Assembly: GCF_000759445.1 (NCBI RefSeq)
Contig: NZ_JRMB01000002.1
Location: 1,364,001 to 1,428,000, forward strand
Reading direction: 5' to 3'
DNA: 64,000 nt
Source: Pseudomonas lutea
Lineage (GTDB): Bacteria > Pseudomonadota > Gammaproteobacteria > Pseudomonadales > Pseudomonadaceae
Under the pieces are notes generated by a model, which was given only the letters and a program-made list of their open reading frames with translations, had not been told where the DNA came from and ran no database searches. Both the position numbers and the translations under genes were made by a program. Below, piece by piece: positions 16,496-25,160 of this stretch; within the stretch, counting starts at the first letter, position 1; each line of letters starts with the position of its first letter.

Positions 16496-18973
16496 TTGAT
16501 ACGCCTGCTGAAGTTTTTCTGGTGGTCCATCGTCGCGGTCGTCTGTGGGCTGCTGCTCGGCCTGAGCGGCGCCTTTCTCTATCTGGCGCCCAATCTGCCT
16601 TCGGTCGATGCCCTGCGCAATATTCAGCTGCAGATCCCGCTGCGGGTGTTCAGCAGCGACGGCAAGCTCATCGCAGAGTTTGGCGAAATGCGCCGTTCTC
16701 CGATCCGTTTCGCCGATATTCCGCCCAATTTCATACACGCCCTGTTGTCGGCCGAAGACGACAACTTTGAAAACCACTATGGCGTAGACCCAAGCAGCCT
16801 GATGCGCGCGGCGAGTCAGTTGGTCAAGAGCGGTCACATCCAGTCCGGCGGCTCGACCATCACCATGCAGGTTGCGAAAAACTATTTCCTGACCAGCGAG
16901 CGCAGTTTTTCGCGCAAAACCACCGAGATTCTCTTGGCCTTGCAAATCGAGCGCCAACTTACGAAAGACGAGATTCTCGAGCTGTACGTCAACAAGATCT
17001 ACCTGGGCAACCGTGCTTACGGCATCGAGGCCGCGGCACAGGTTTACTACGGCAAATCCATCCGTGACCTGAGCGTCGCACAAATGGCGATGATCGCGGG
17101 CCTGCCAAAGGCGCCGTCACGATTCAACCCACTGGCGAACCCGGTGCGTGCCAAAGAGCGCCGCGACTGGATCCTGGGGCGCATGTTCAAACTCGGGAAA
17201 ATCGACCAGAACACCTACCAGACCGCACTCGTCGAGCCGATCAACGCCAGCTATCACGTCCAGAGCCCGGAAGTGAACGCGCCGTACATCGCCGAAATGG
17301 CCCGAGCCGAAATGGTCGGCCGTTATGGCAGCGAAGCCTATACAGAAGGTTTTCGGGTCACGACTACCGTGCCCAGCAACCTTCAGGAAGACGCCAACAA
17401 GGCCGTCCAGGACGGGCTGATCGAGTATGACCAGCGCCATGGCTACCGTGGGCCGGAGAGCCGTTTTCCCGGTTTGACGCGCGACGGCTGGGTGCAGGAA
17501 TTGAGCAAACAGCGTCCAATCAGCGGCCTGGAGCCGGCCATCGTTACGCAGGTCGACAAAACCGGTATCCGCGTGCTGACGCGCAGTGGCGAAAATGAAG
17601 AAAGCGTGGCCTGGGACAGCATGAAATGGGCCAAGGCGTTTTTGAACACCAACAGTGTCGGCGCCAATCCCAAGCAGCCCGCAGACGTGGCACACGTGGG
17701 CGATCTGGTGCGCTTGCAGCGTCAGCCCGATAACTCGCTCAAATTCAGCCAGCTTCCCGTGGCGCAGAGCGCGCTGGTTTCGCTGGATCCGCAAAACGGC
17801 GCGATACGGGCCCTGGTTGGCGGCTTTGCGTTCGAGCAGAGCAACTACAACCGCGCCATGCAGGCCAAGCGCCAACCCGGTTCCAGCTTCAAGCCGTTCC
17901 TTTATTCGGCGGCGCTGGACAACGGCTACACCGCCGCGAGCCTGGTGAATGATGCACCGATCGTATTTGTCGACGAAGCCATCGACAAAGTGTGGCGCCC
18001 CAAGAATGACACCGGCACCTTCCTGGGCCCGATCCGCCTGCGCGAAGCGCTGTACAAGTCGCGCAACCTGGTGTCGATCCGCCTGCTGCAAAGCCTGGGC
18101 GTCAACACTGCGATCAATTACATCACCCGGTTTGGCTTCAACAAGCAGGACCTGCCGCCCAACCTGTCCCTCGCACTGGGCACCGCAACCCTGACGCCAA
18201 TGGAAATCGTCAGCGGCTGGAGCGCGTTCGCCAATGGCGGTTACAAGATCAGCCCGTACCTTATCCAGAAGATCGAAGACCGAGAGGGCAAAACGCTGTT
18301 CGTCGCCAATCCGCCGACCGTCCCGGCCAACGACCCGAACCCCAAAGCCGTCAGCGAAGCTGCAATCAGCAGCGCGTCGACGTACGCAGCCCCGGAAACA
18401 CCGCCATTGACCGCCAACGTCGTACCGAACGCCCTGGATGCCCCGGGCGGCGCACCTGCACCTGTGGTGGCGGAACGGATTGTTGACGGTCGCACAACGT
18501 ACATCCTCAACAGCATGCTGCAGGACGTGATCAAGCGGGGTACCGGTCGCCGCGCACTGGCAATGAATCGTCCGGATATTGCCGGTAAAACGGGTACAAC
18601 CAACGACTCGAAGGATGCGTGGTTCACCGGCTACAACGCTGATTACGTGACCACGGTGTGGACCGGCTTCGATCAGCCGGAAAGTCTGGGGCGCCATGAG
18701 TTCGGTGGCACCGTCGCGCTGCCGATCTGGATGAAGTACATGAGCGCTGCACTGAAAGACAAACCGCCTCATGTCCAGGCCGAGCCGGACGGTATCCTCA
18801 GCCTGCGTATCGACCCAATCAGCGGCCGCTCCGCAACGCCAAGCACGCCTGGTGCGTTCTTCGAGCTGTTCAAGAGCGAGGACACCCCGCCCAGCGTCAA
18901 CGAACTCGGTGGCAGCCCTCCTCCAGGCAGCCCACTGCCAGCGGACGAATCGGCCCCGATCGATCTGTTCTAA
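16496..18973 (+). CDS. ponA: Penicillin-binding protein 1A (bifunctional transglycosylase/transpeptidase)
   Basis: Polymerises glycan strands and cross-links peptides in the periplasm (also called mrcA). It has 825 residues and begins with TTG at 16496 (M-I-R-L-L-K-F-F-W-W). One N-terminal membrane anchor is at about 5-30. The GT51 domain carries 'SAEDDNFENHYG' and 'GGSTITMQVAKN'. An OB-like insertion follows. The transpeptidase domain has S-S-F-K at 463-466 (nucleophile Ser463), S-R-N near 522 and K-T-G-T-T at 698-702. A Pro/Ala-rich tract (about 610-665) lies between the last two motifs. It is followed directly by a strong terminator. Confidence 0.97.
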   Translation: MIRLLKFFWWSIVAVVCGLLLGLSGAFLYLAPNLPSVDALRNIQLQIPLRVFSSDGKLIAEFGEMRRSPIRFADIPPNFIHALLSAEDDNFENHYGVDPSSLMRAASQLVKSGHIQSGGSTITMQVAKNYFLTSERSFSRKTTEILLALQIERQLTKDEILELYVNKIYLGNRAYGIEAAAQVYYGKSIRDLSVAQMAMIAGLPKAPSRFNPLANPVRAKERRDWILGRMFKLGKIDQNTYQTALVEPINASYHVQSPEVNAPYIAEMARAEMVGRYGSEAYTEGFRVTTTVPSNLQEDANKAVQDGLIEYDQRHGYRGPESRFPGLTRDGWVQELSKQRPISGLEPAIVTQVDKTGIRVLTRSGENEESVAWDSMKWAKAFLNTNSVGANPKQPADVAHVGDLVRLQRQPDNSLKFSQLPVAQSALVSLDPQNGAIRALVGGFAFEQSNYNRAMQAKRQPGSSFKPFLYSAALDNGYTAASLVNDAPIVFVDEAIDKVWRPKNDTGTFLGPIRLREALYKSRNLVSIRLLQSLGVNTAINYITRFGFNKQDLPPNLSLALGTATLTPMEIVSGWSAFANGGYKISPYLIQKIEDREGKTLFVANPPTVPANDPNPKAVSEAAISSASTYAAPETPPLTANVVPNALDAPGGAPAPVVAERIVDGRTTYILNSMLQDVIKRGTGRRALAMNRPDIAGKTGTTNDSKDAWFTGYNADYVTTVWTGFDQPESLGRHEFGGTVALPIWMKYMSAALKDKPPHVQAEPDGILSLRIDPISGRSATPSTPGAFFELFKSEDTPPSVNELGGSPPPGSPLPADESAPIDLF

Positions 18974-18995
18974 TCATGGAATAGAGCGTTGTGAC

Positions 18996-19027
18996 AAAAA
19001 AGCCCTGCAGCCGTGCAGGGCTTTTTT
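18996..19027 (+). terminator. ponA intrinsic terminator (first copy of a repeated unit)
   Basis: AAAAAAGCCCTGCA-GCCG-TGCAGGGCTTTTTT is a 14-bp stem with a U6 tract. Near-identical copies recur at about 19366-19398, 19737-19769 and 20098-20131. Confidence 0.9.
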
Positions 19028-20097
19028 ATGCCGCTCAGCCAATAGCCGTTGAACTGGCACGCCGACGATCTCGGCGCGACGCACCCTCCGCAGGAGCCGG
19101 CTTGCCGGCGAAGGCGTCGGGGCAGTCGATAGCAACTTCGAAGACCCACCGCCATCGCGGGCAAGCGCGCTCCTACAGTTTTGCGTCGGCCTCTACGCTC
19201 CCGTCAGCAGGATATACACCAACCTGTAGGAGCCGGCTTGCTGGCGAAGGCGGTGGGTCAGCGATAAACGCGTAGGCTGACACGACTGGTTCGCCAGCAA
19301 GCCGGCTCCTACGATTACCGGGGCAAGGTCCGAGCACCCCGGCACGACGCAAAACCAGCGACCACAAAAAAGCCCTGCAGCTGTGCAGGGCTTTTTTATG
19401 CCGCTCAGCCAATAGCCGTTGAACCTGGCACGCCGACGATCTCGGGGCGACGCATCCTCCGCAGGAGCCGGCTTGCCGGCGAAGGCGTCGGGGCAGTCGA
19501 TAGCAACTTCGCCGACCCACCGCCATCGCGGGCAAGCGCGCTCCTACAGTTTTGCGTCGGCCTCTACGCTCCCGTCAGAAGTATATACACCAACCTGTAG
19601 GAGCCGGCTTGCTGGCGAAGGCGGTGGGTCAGCGATAAACGCGTAGGCTGACACGACTGGTTCGCCAGCAAGCCGGCTCCTACGATTACCGGGGGAAGGT
19701 CCGAGCACCCCGGCACGACGCAAAACCAGCGACCACAAAAAAGCCCTGCATCTGCGCAGGGCTTTTTTATGCCGCTCAGACAATAGCCGTTGAACCTGGC
19801 ACGCCGACGATCTCGACCCTCTGTAGGAGCCGGCTTGCTGGCGAAGGCGTCGGGTCAGTTGAAAGTAACTTGGCTGACCCACCACCATCGCGGGCAAGCG
19901 CGCTCCTACAGTTTTGCGTCGGCCTCTACGCTCCCGTCAGCAGGATATACACCGATCTGTAGTGCCGGCTTGCTGGCGAACCCGATTAATCAGCGATAAA
20001 AGTGTCGACTGACACGACTGGTTCGCCAGCAAGCCGGCTCCTACGATTGCCGGGGCAAGGTCCGAGCACCCCGGCACGACGCAAAACCAGCGACCAC

Positions 20098-20131
20098 AAA
20101 AAAACCCTGCATCTGCGCAGGGCTTTTTTTT
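20098..20131 (-). terminator. maeB intrinsic terminator
   Basis: CCCTGCATCTGCGCAGGG flanked by A-runs and T-runs, directly after the maeB stop on the minus strand. It is the fourth copy of the hairpin in the tandem array. Confidence 0.75.
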
Positions 20132-20145
20132 ACGCCGCTTGGCTA

Positions 20146-21414
20146 TCAGCCGTTGAACACGTCATCCACGCTCTTCAGCGGGTAGTGCTTTGGATACGGC
20201 AGGGTTGCGACGCCGCTTTCGATGGCAGCTTTTGCAACGGCATCGGAAACAACGGTCAGCAGGCGCACATCCAGCGGTTTTGGAATGATGTACTCACGGC
20301 CGAATTCCAGGGCGATGCCGCCGTAGGCATCGCATACTTCCTGAGGAACCGGCAGCTTGGCCAGCTCGCGCAGGGCGTTGGCCGCGGCGATTTTCATCTC
20401 TTCGTTGATGCGTTTGGCACGAACGTCCAGTGCGCCACGGAAGATGAAAGGGAAGCCCAACACGTTGTTGACCTGATTGGGGTAGTCCGAACGACCGGTC
20501 GCCATGATGACGTCATCGCGCGTGGCGTGGGCCAGCTCTGGCGAAATTTCCGGATCCGGGTTCGAGCAGGCGAACACGATCGGGTTGGCTGCCATCGACT
20601 TCAGGCCTTCAGCGCTCAGCAGGTTCGGACCGGACAGGCCGACGAATACGTCAGCGCCTTCCAGTGCATCGGCCAGGGTGCGCTTGTCGGTGGAGTGGGC
20701 GAACTGAGCCTTGTACTGGTTCAGGTCGGTCCGGCCGTCGTGAACGACGCCGCTGCGATCGATCATGAAGATATTTTCGATCTTCGCGCCCATGCTCACC
20801 AGCAGCTTCATGCAGGAAATGGCCGCCGCACCAGCGCCCAGGCAGACGATCTTTGCCGCTTCCAAGGTTTTGCCAGCGATTTCCAGGGCGTTGATCATGC
20901 CGGCCGCAGTCACGATCGCGGTACCGTGCTGGTCGTCGTGGAACACCGGAATGTCGCACTGTTCGATCAGCGCTTTTTCGATCTCAAAGCACTCAGGTGC
21001 CTTGATGTCTTCCAGATTGATGCCACCAAAGGTGATGGAAATGCGGCGCACGGTGTCGATGAAGGCCTGCGGGCTTTCAGAGTCGACTTCGATGTCGAAC
21101 ACGTCGATACCGGCAAAGCGCTTGAACAGCACCCCCTTGCCTTCCATAACTGGCTTGGACGCGAGCGGACCAAGGTTACCCAGCCCCAGAATTGCAGTGC
21201 CATCAGAGATGACCGCTACCAGATTGCCTTTGCCGGTGTACTTGTAGGCAAGCTCCGGATCGCGACCGATTTCGCGGACCGGCTCAGCCACACCCGGGCT
21301 GTAGGCCAGCGACAGATCGCGAGCAGTGGCGGTGGCTTTGGTGAGCTCGACGCTGAGTTTCCCGGGACGCGGATGGGCGTGATATTCGAGAGCGGCAGTT
21401 TTCAAATCTGACAT
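20146..21414 (-). CDS. maeB: NADP-type malic enzyme, short form without a PTA domain
   Basis: Oxidatively decarboxylates malate to pyruvate, linking the TCA cycle to pyruvate and NADPH. It has 422 residues from ATG 21414 (M-S-D-L-K-T-A-A-L-E-Y-H). The frame is open to 21471, but those 19 extra residues are unlike the family. Malic-enzyme motifs are 'ARDLSLAYSPGVAEP', 'KGNLVAVISDGTAILGLGNLG', 'FHDDQHGTAIV' and the NAD(P)-binding 'CLGAGAAAISCM'. The C-terminal phosphotransacetylase-like domain of enteric MaeB is absent, as is usual in Pseudomonas. Its last codons and terminator are echoed in the adjacent repeat array. Confidence 0.93.
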   Translation of the reverse strand: MSDLKTAALEYHAHPRPGKLSVELTKATATARDLSLAYSPGVAEPVREIGRDPELAYKYTGKGNLVAVISDGTAILGLGNLGPLASKPVMEGKGVLFKRFAGIDVFDIEVDSESPQAFIDTVRRISITFGGINLEDIKAPECFEIEKALIEQCDIPVFHDDQHGTAIVTAAGMINALEIAGKTLEAAKIVCLGAGAAAISCMKLLVSMGAKIENIFMIDRSGVVHDGRTDLNQYKAQFAHSTDKRTLADALEGADVFVGLSGPNLLSAEGLKSMAANPIVFACSNPDPEISPELAHATRDDVIMATGRSDYPNQVNNVLGFPFIFRGALDVRAKRINEEMKIAAANALRELAKLPVPQEVCDAYGGIALEFGREYIIPKPLDVRLLTVVSDAVAKAAIESGVATLPYPKHYPLKSVDDVFNG

Positions 21415-21591
21415 GGGGGCATTCCGCTTTTTGGTGTTGGACAGACGGACCGCCGAGCATACGCAAGTCATAAAGTCCTAACAAGACTGGCGGGTCACCT
21501 GTGTCAAGAGGCCGCATCTACGACTTTCAGCGTAGAACCGCAGAATACGCGGCTTAGCGAGTCCACAATCAGGCTTGTAAGTGTCTACAAT

Positions 21592-22395
21592 TTATTTATT
21601 GATTGTATCCAGCATGACCGGATGAGTGATTGGCATCATCCAGCGTGGCTGGCCTGACTTCAGACCGCCGCGACGGGATCGATCAACGACCCAGCCCCGC
21701 GCTTCGACCTGTTGCCCTTTAAGGCGCTGGATGGCAGGGACATCAAACTGGCCGACCAGCTTGGGGGCGATGCGAAGCACCACAGAGTTGCCGAACTCGA
21801 TCCATACGCCGCCGCCATTGCGCTGCACCTCTGTCACGCGGCCGCTGAGCACTGCAAAGCCGCCGCTGTTGACGCGCTCGACCGGCACGACCGGCGAGTT
21901 GCGCCAAAGACCAAGGCGTGCCTGACGGGCTGACTGCTCTGCAGCCTTCTGGCAATTCACCAGGGCGACGTTCGGAAACACCGCGACGAGGTAGCCCAGC
22001 CCTTCCGAGAGAAGTTGCGCTTCGAAATTGGCGTTATCGTGCCCATACACGTTGGCCAGCGTGCGGCCGTAGTGATCGGCCGGCTGCTCACCCACACGCA
22101 GCCTGACCTCTCCGTCGCTAGCGTCTACCAGCGCCTGCAAGCGACGCTTGGCGGCTTCGGCGAAAGGTTCGGCGGCCTGACCTTTCTTGCCGGTTTCGGG
22201 TGTGTTCAGGCCAATCATGCGAACGCTGCGGCCATCACCGAGGCGCAACGTGTCGCCATCAACCACTCGCTGCACGCTGACCAAAGGCAACGAAGGTGGC
22301 GCCGGACACAGCGCCTGGGCTGTGGAAAGCCAAAACGCAGACATAAAAAAGGCGCCCGCGAGGGACGCCTTTTCAAGCAGCCTGGAGAAACGCAC
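21592..22395 (-). CDS. Secreted thermonuclease-family (SNase) protein
   Basis: Likely a periplasmic or secreted nuclease of the staphylococcal nuclease fold. From GTG 22395 it has 267 residues; GGAG lies 6-7 nt upstream. Residues 1-27 (R-F-S-R-L-L-E-K-A-S-L-A-G-A-F-F...) make a good signal peptide ending at 'AQA'. The SNase core shows 'VVDGDTLRLGDGRSVRMIGLNTPET' (active-site Arg and acidic residues) and 'DHYGRTLANVY'. The ~100-residue C-terminal part after the SNase core is unassigned. It starts 23 bp after rpmE on the same strand, and the rpmE terminator hairpin lies inside its signal-peptide codons. A start at ATG 22344 would truncate the signal peptide and has no ribosome site. Confidence 0.85.
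   Translation of the reverse strand: MRFSRLLEKASLAGAFFMSAFWLSTAQALCPAPPSLPLVSVQRVVDGDTLRLGDGRSVRMIGLNTPETGKKGQAAEPFAEAAKRRLQALVDASDGEVRLRVGEQPADHYGRTLANVYGHDNANFEAQLLSEGLGYLVAVFPNVALVNCQKAAEQSARQARLGLWRNSPVVPVERVNSGGFAVLSGRVTEVQRNGGGVWIEFGNSVVLRIAPKLVGQFDVPAIQRLKGQQVEARGWVVDRSRRGGLKSGQPRWMMPITHPVMLDTINK
22345..22373 (-). terminator. rpmE intrinsic terminator embedded in the nuclease coding region
   Basis: On the minus strand AAAAGGCG-T-CCC-TCGC-GGG-CGCCTTTTTT forms a GC-rich stem with one bulge and a U6 tract. It lies ~50 nt after the rpmE stop and overlaps roughly codons 8-17 of the SNase gene. Confidence 0.75.
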
Positions 22396-22418
22396 TGGTA
22401 ACTCCAGAACGGCCAACC

Positions 22419-22652
22419 TTACTCTGCAGCAGCAGGAGCTTTGGTTGGACCGAACGCACCGAAACGCGACTTGAACTTGTCGACACGACCGCCGACGTCC
22501 AGAGTTTTTTGCTTGCCGGTGTAGAACGGGTGGCACTCGTTGCACACGTCCAGGCTCAGAGGCTTGGCCAGTGTGGAACGGGTTTTGATGACATTGCCGC
22601 AGCTGCAGGTTGCGTCAATGGCTTCGTAAACTGGATGGATATCGGATTTCAT
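22419..22652 (-). CDS. rpmE: 50S ribosomal protein L31 (zinc-binding type)
   Basis: A 77-residue ribosomal protein. Cys16, Cys18, Cys37 and Cys40 form the zinc ribbon of the C+ paralogue, used when zinc is plentiful. Motifs '[20 protein letters not shown]' and '[10 protein letters not shown]' are standard. The C-terminal tail 'APAAAE' is an Ala-rich extension common in pseudomonads. It is divergent from priA, with a 168-bp gap. Confidence 0.97.
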   Translation of the reverse strand: MKSDIHPVYEAIDATCSCGNVIKTRSTLAKPLSLDVCNECHPFYTGKQKTLDVGGRVDKFKSRFGAFGPTKAPAAAE

Positions 22653-22820
22653 GGGTATTTCCTCGGGCTATCGTGCCGCCACCCAACACTATTGTTGAAT
22701 ACCGCACGGAATTAGGCCGCGCATATTAACAGACATTGCCAATCACGCAAGGGAACGTTGAGGCCGGCCGTCTGCTAAGATCGCGCCCTTCGTCATACCC
22801 CGTAACAGGATATCCCCCGC

Positions 22821-25040
22821 GTGCCCGACGCCATCTTGCGCCTCGCCCTGCCCTCGCCGCTGCGTCGCCTGTTCGACTACCTCGCTCCCGCAGGTGTTGC
22901 GCGCAGTGAACTGCAGCCGGGAATGCGCCTGCGTGTGCCCTTCGGCCGCCGGGAGATGATCGGTGTGCTGGTGGAAGTCGTCGATAAAAGCGATGTGCCG
23001 GCCGACAAACTCAAGCCCGCCATCGCCGTGCTCGACAGCGAACCGCCGCTGCCGCCTGCGCTCTTCAAGCTCTGTCTGTGGACGGCGCAGTACTACCAGC
23101 ACAGCCTCGGCGACACACTAAGCTGGGCCCTGCCCGTGCTGCTGCGTCAGGGCGAGCCTGCGGAAGCACGGCAGGACCGCTTCTGGCAGGTCGCGCCAGA
23201 CGCCAGCATCGATGATCCGCGCATCGCCCGCGCACCGAAGCAAAAAGAGGCGCTGCGCACGCTGGCCCAGCACCCGCATGGGGTGGCCCACCAGCTGTTG
23301 AGCAAACTGATGCTCAACCGCGAGAGCCTCAATCTACTGCTCGCCAAGGCCCTGGTGACCGTCGAGGTGCGCGGTCATGCTCCGGTGGAGCGGCACGAAC
23401 ATTGGCTGGCGCAGCCGGAGCTTCCGCTCAATACCGAACAGCGCGCCGCTTATGAGGCGATTCGCTCAGGATTCGGCAGTTTTCATGCGTCTTTGCTGGC
23501 AGGCGTGACGGGCAGCGGCAAGACCGAGGTTTACCTGCAACTGATCCGCGAGACGCTGGAAGCAGGCAAACAGGCGTTGGTGCTGATTCCTGAAATCAAC
23601 CTGGGCCCGCAGACCCTTGCGCGTTTCGAGCAACGATTCAACGCACGCATCGCGCTGCTGCACTCGGCCGTCAATGATCGCGATCGACTGGATGCCTGGC
23701 TGGCGGCCCGCGATGGCGAAGCCGACATCATCATCGGCACCCGCTCGGCGCTGTTCACCCCGATGAAAAACCCGGGGCTGATCATCATCGATGAGGAACA
23801 CGACGGCTCGTATAAACAGCAGGAAGGCCTGCGCTATCACGCCCGTGATCTGGCGCTGGTAAGGGCGCGTCAGGAAGACATTCCCATTGTCCTCGGCTCG
23901 GCCACACCGTCGCTGGAGAGCCTGCACAACGCTTACACCGGGCGGTACGCGCTCCTGCGTTTGAACGAGCGTGCAGGCGGGGCTCAGCAGCCACGCTTCC
24001 TGCGCCTGGATGTAAAAAGCCGTCCTCTGGACAGCGGCATATCGGGCCCCATGCAGCAAGCCATCGGCCAGACCCTGGCAGCAGGCCAGCAGGTGCTGGT
24101 GTTCCTCAACCGTCGCGGCTTTGCGCCGACGCTGCTGTGCCATGACTGTGGCTGGCTATCGGAATGCACGCGCTGCGACGCGCGCATGACGGTGCATCAA
24201 CGCTCGGGCGAGCTGCGTTGCCACCACTGCGGGCATGTCGAACGCGTGCCGCGCAACTGCCCGGCGTGTGGCAAGGTCGATCTGCGCCCTGTGGGTGCGG
24301 GTACCGAGCGCGCCGAAGAGCGACTGGCGATACTGTTTCCGGACTTCCCCGTGCTGCGCGTGGACCGGGACAGCACCTCTCGCAAGGACGCGATGAATCA
24401 ACTGTTTGCCACCATCCAGAAGGGTCAGCCATGCATTTTGGTGGGCACCCAAATGCTCGCAAAAGGGCATCATTTCCCCCGCGTAACCCTGGTGTCGATT
24501 CTGGACGCCGACGGCGGACTGTTTTCGGGCGACTTTCGCGCCAGCGAGCGCATGGCCCAGCTGATTGTGCAGGTTGCAGGCCGGGCTGGTCGCGCAGAAG
24601 AGCCGGGTAAAGTCATCATCCAGACCCATTTGGCTGACCACCCGCTGCTGATCCAGCTCACCGAGCAGGGCTATTTCGCCTTTGCCGAGCAGGCCCTCAG
24701 CGAACGTCGCGCCGCAGGGCTGCCGCCCTTTTCGCACTTGGCATTGCTGCGCGCAGAGGCGCACAAGCCAGGCCAGGCCGAGGGTTTTCTGGACGAAGCC
24801 TGCAGCGAAGCAGAGCGCTTGCTCAAGGACATGGCACTGGGTGGCATCGAATTACTGGGGCCGGTTCCAGCCCCCATGGAGCGACGCGCCGGGCGCTATC
24901 GCGCCCAGTTGCTGGTTCAAGCCAACGCCCGCGCACCACTGCACAAGCTGCTCGCGACCTGGCTGCTGGCACTGGAAAACATGCCAAGCGGGCGACAGGT
25001 GAGATGGTCACTGGATGTCGACCCGGTCGATCTTTATTGA
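22821..25040 (+). CDS. priA: Primosomal replication protein N' (PriA helicase)
   Basis: A 3'-5' superfamily-2 helicase that restarts collapsed replication forks. It has 739 residues from GTG 22821, with AGGA ~11 nt upstream. An N-terminal 3'-DNA-end binding domain is followed by Walker A G-V-T-G-S-G-K-T at about 229-236, 'IIDEEHD' (DEXH), and a zinc-binding block with eight cysteines ('CHDCGWLSECTRCDARM', 'CHHCGH', 'CPACG') at about 435-480. Helicase motifs V and VI end in 'QVAGRAGR'. It is followed by argS on the same strand. Confidence 0.97.
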   Translation: MPDAILRLALPSPLRRLFDYLAPAGVARSELQPGMRLRVPFGRREMIGVLVEVVDKSDVPADKLKPAIAVLDSEPPLPPALFKLCLWTAQYYQHSLGDTLSWALPVLLRQGEPAEARQDRFWQVAPDASIDDPRIARAPKQKEALRTLAQHPHGVAHQLLSKLMLNRESLNLLLAKALVTVEVRGHAPVERHEHWLAQPELPLNTEQRAAYEAIRSGFGSFHASLLAGVTGSGKTEVYLQLIRETLEAGKQALVLIPEINLGPQTLARFEQRFNARIALLHSAVNDRDRLDAWLAARDGEADIIIGTRSALFTPMKNPGLIIIDEEHDGSYKQQEGLRYHARDLALVRARQEDIPIVLGSATPSLESLHNAYTGRYALLRLNERAGGAQQPRFLRLDVKSRPLDSGISGPMQQAIGQTLAAGQQVLVFLNRRGFAPTLLCHDCGWLSECTRCDARMTVHQRSGELRCHHCGHVERVPRNCPACGKVDLRPVGAGTERAEERLAILFPDFPVLRVDRDSTSRKDAMNQLFATIQKGQPCILVGTQMLAKGHHFPRVTLVSILDADGGLFSGDFRASERMAQLIVQVAGRAGRAEEPGKVIIQTHLADHPLLIQLTEQGYFAFAEQALSERRAAGLPPFSHLALLRAEAHKPGQAEGFLDEACSEAERLLKDMALGGIELLGPVPAPMERRAGRYRAQLLVQANARAPLHKLLATWLLALENMPSGRQVRWSLDVDPVDLY

Positions 25041-25071
25041 CCCGGATCGCCAGACCGCACATCCAACGCGG

Positions 25072-25100
25072 TTGGCAAGGGGGCCCCGGCCACGGATAAT
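25072..25100 (+). promoter_or_regulatory. Probable sigma-70 promoter of argS
   Basis: TTGGCA (25072-25077), a 17-nt spacer, then GATAAT (25095-25100), 60 bp before the argS start in the priA-argS gap. Confidence 0.5.
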
Positions 25101-25160
25101 GCCCAGTTTTTCCACCCGCGCATCCAGGCGCTGCCGCGCTTGCGGTCGAAAGAGAGCACC

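Larger units (their letters stand above)
18996..20145. repeat. Tandem ~370-bp units of terminator + maeB-tail-like sequence + REPINs
   Basis: Three units start at about 18996, 19366 and 19737 (periods 370, 371 and ~361 bp). A fourth, partial unit at 20098 runs into the maeB 3' end. Each unit has the CCCTGCA...TGCAGGG terminator, then a stretch resembling the maeB 3' end (AGCCGTTGAAC, the last codons of maeB in antisense), a mixed family A/B REP pair, and a family A REPIN. Units 1 and 2 are nearly identical. Unit 3 has small deletions. No gene is seen in this ~1.2-kb gap. Confidence 0.9.

Noticed and set aside
17117..18772. 551-codon open frame opposite ponA
   Set aside because: Mirror of PBP1A codons; no domain or ribosome site. 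Similar long shadows opposite gltD, opgH, opgG and glgP were dropped for the same reason.
18974..20145. Small open frames in the ponA-maeB gap (for example 'ASRLLQ'-type peptides)
   Set aside because: They are translations of REP arms and recur wherever the palindromes occur.
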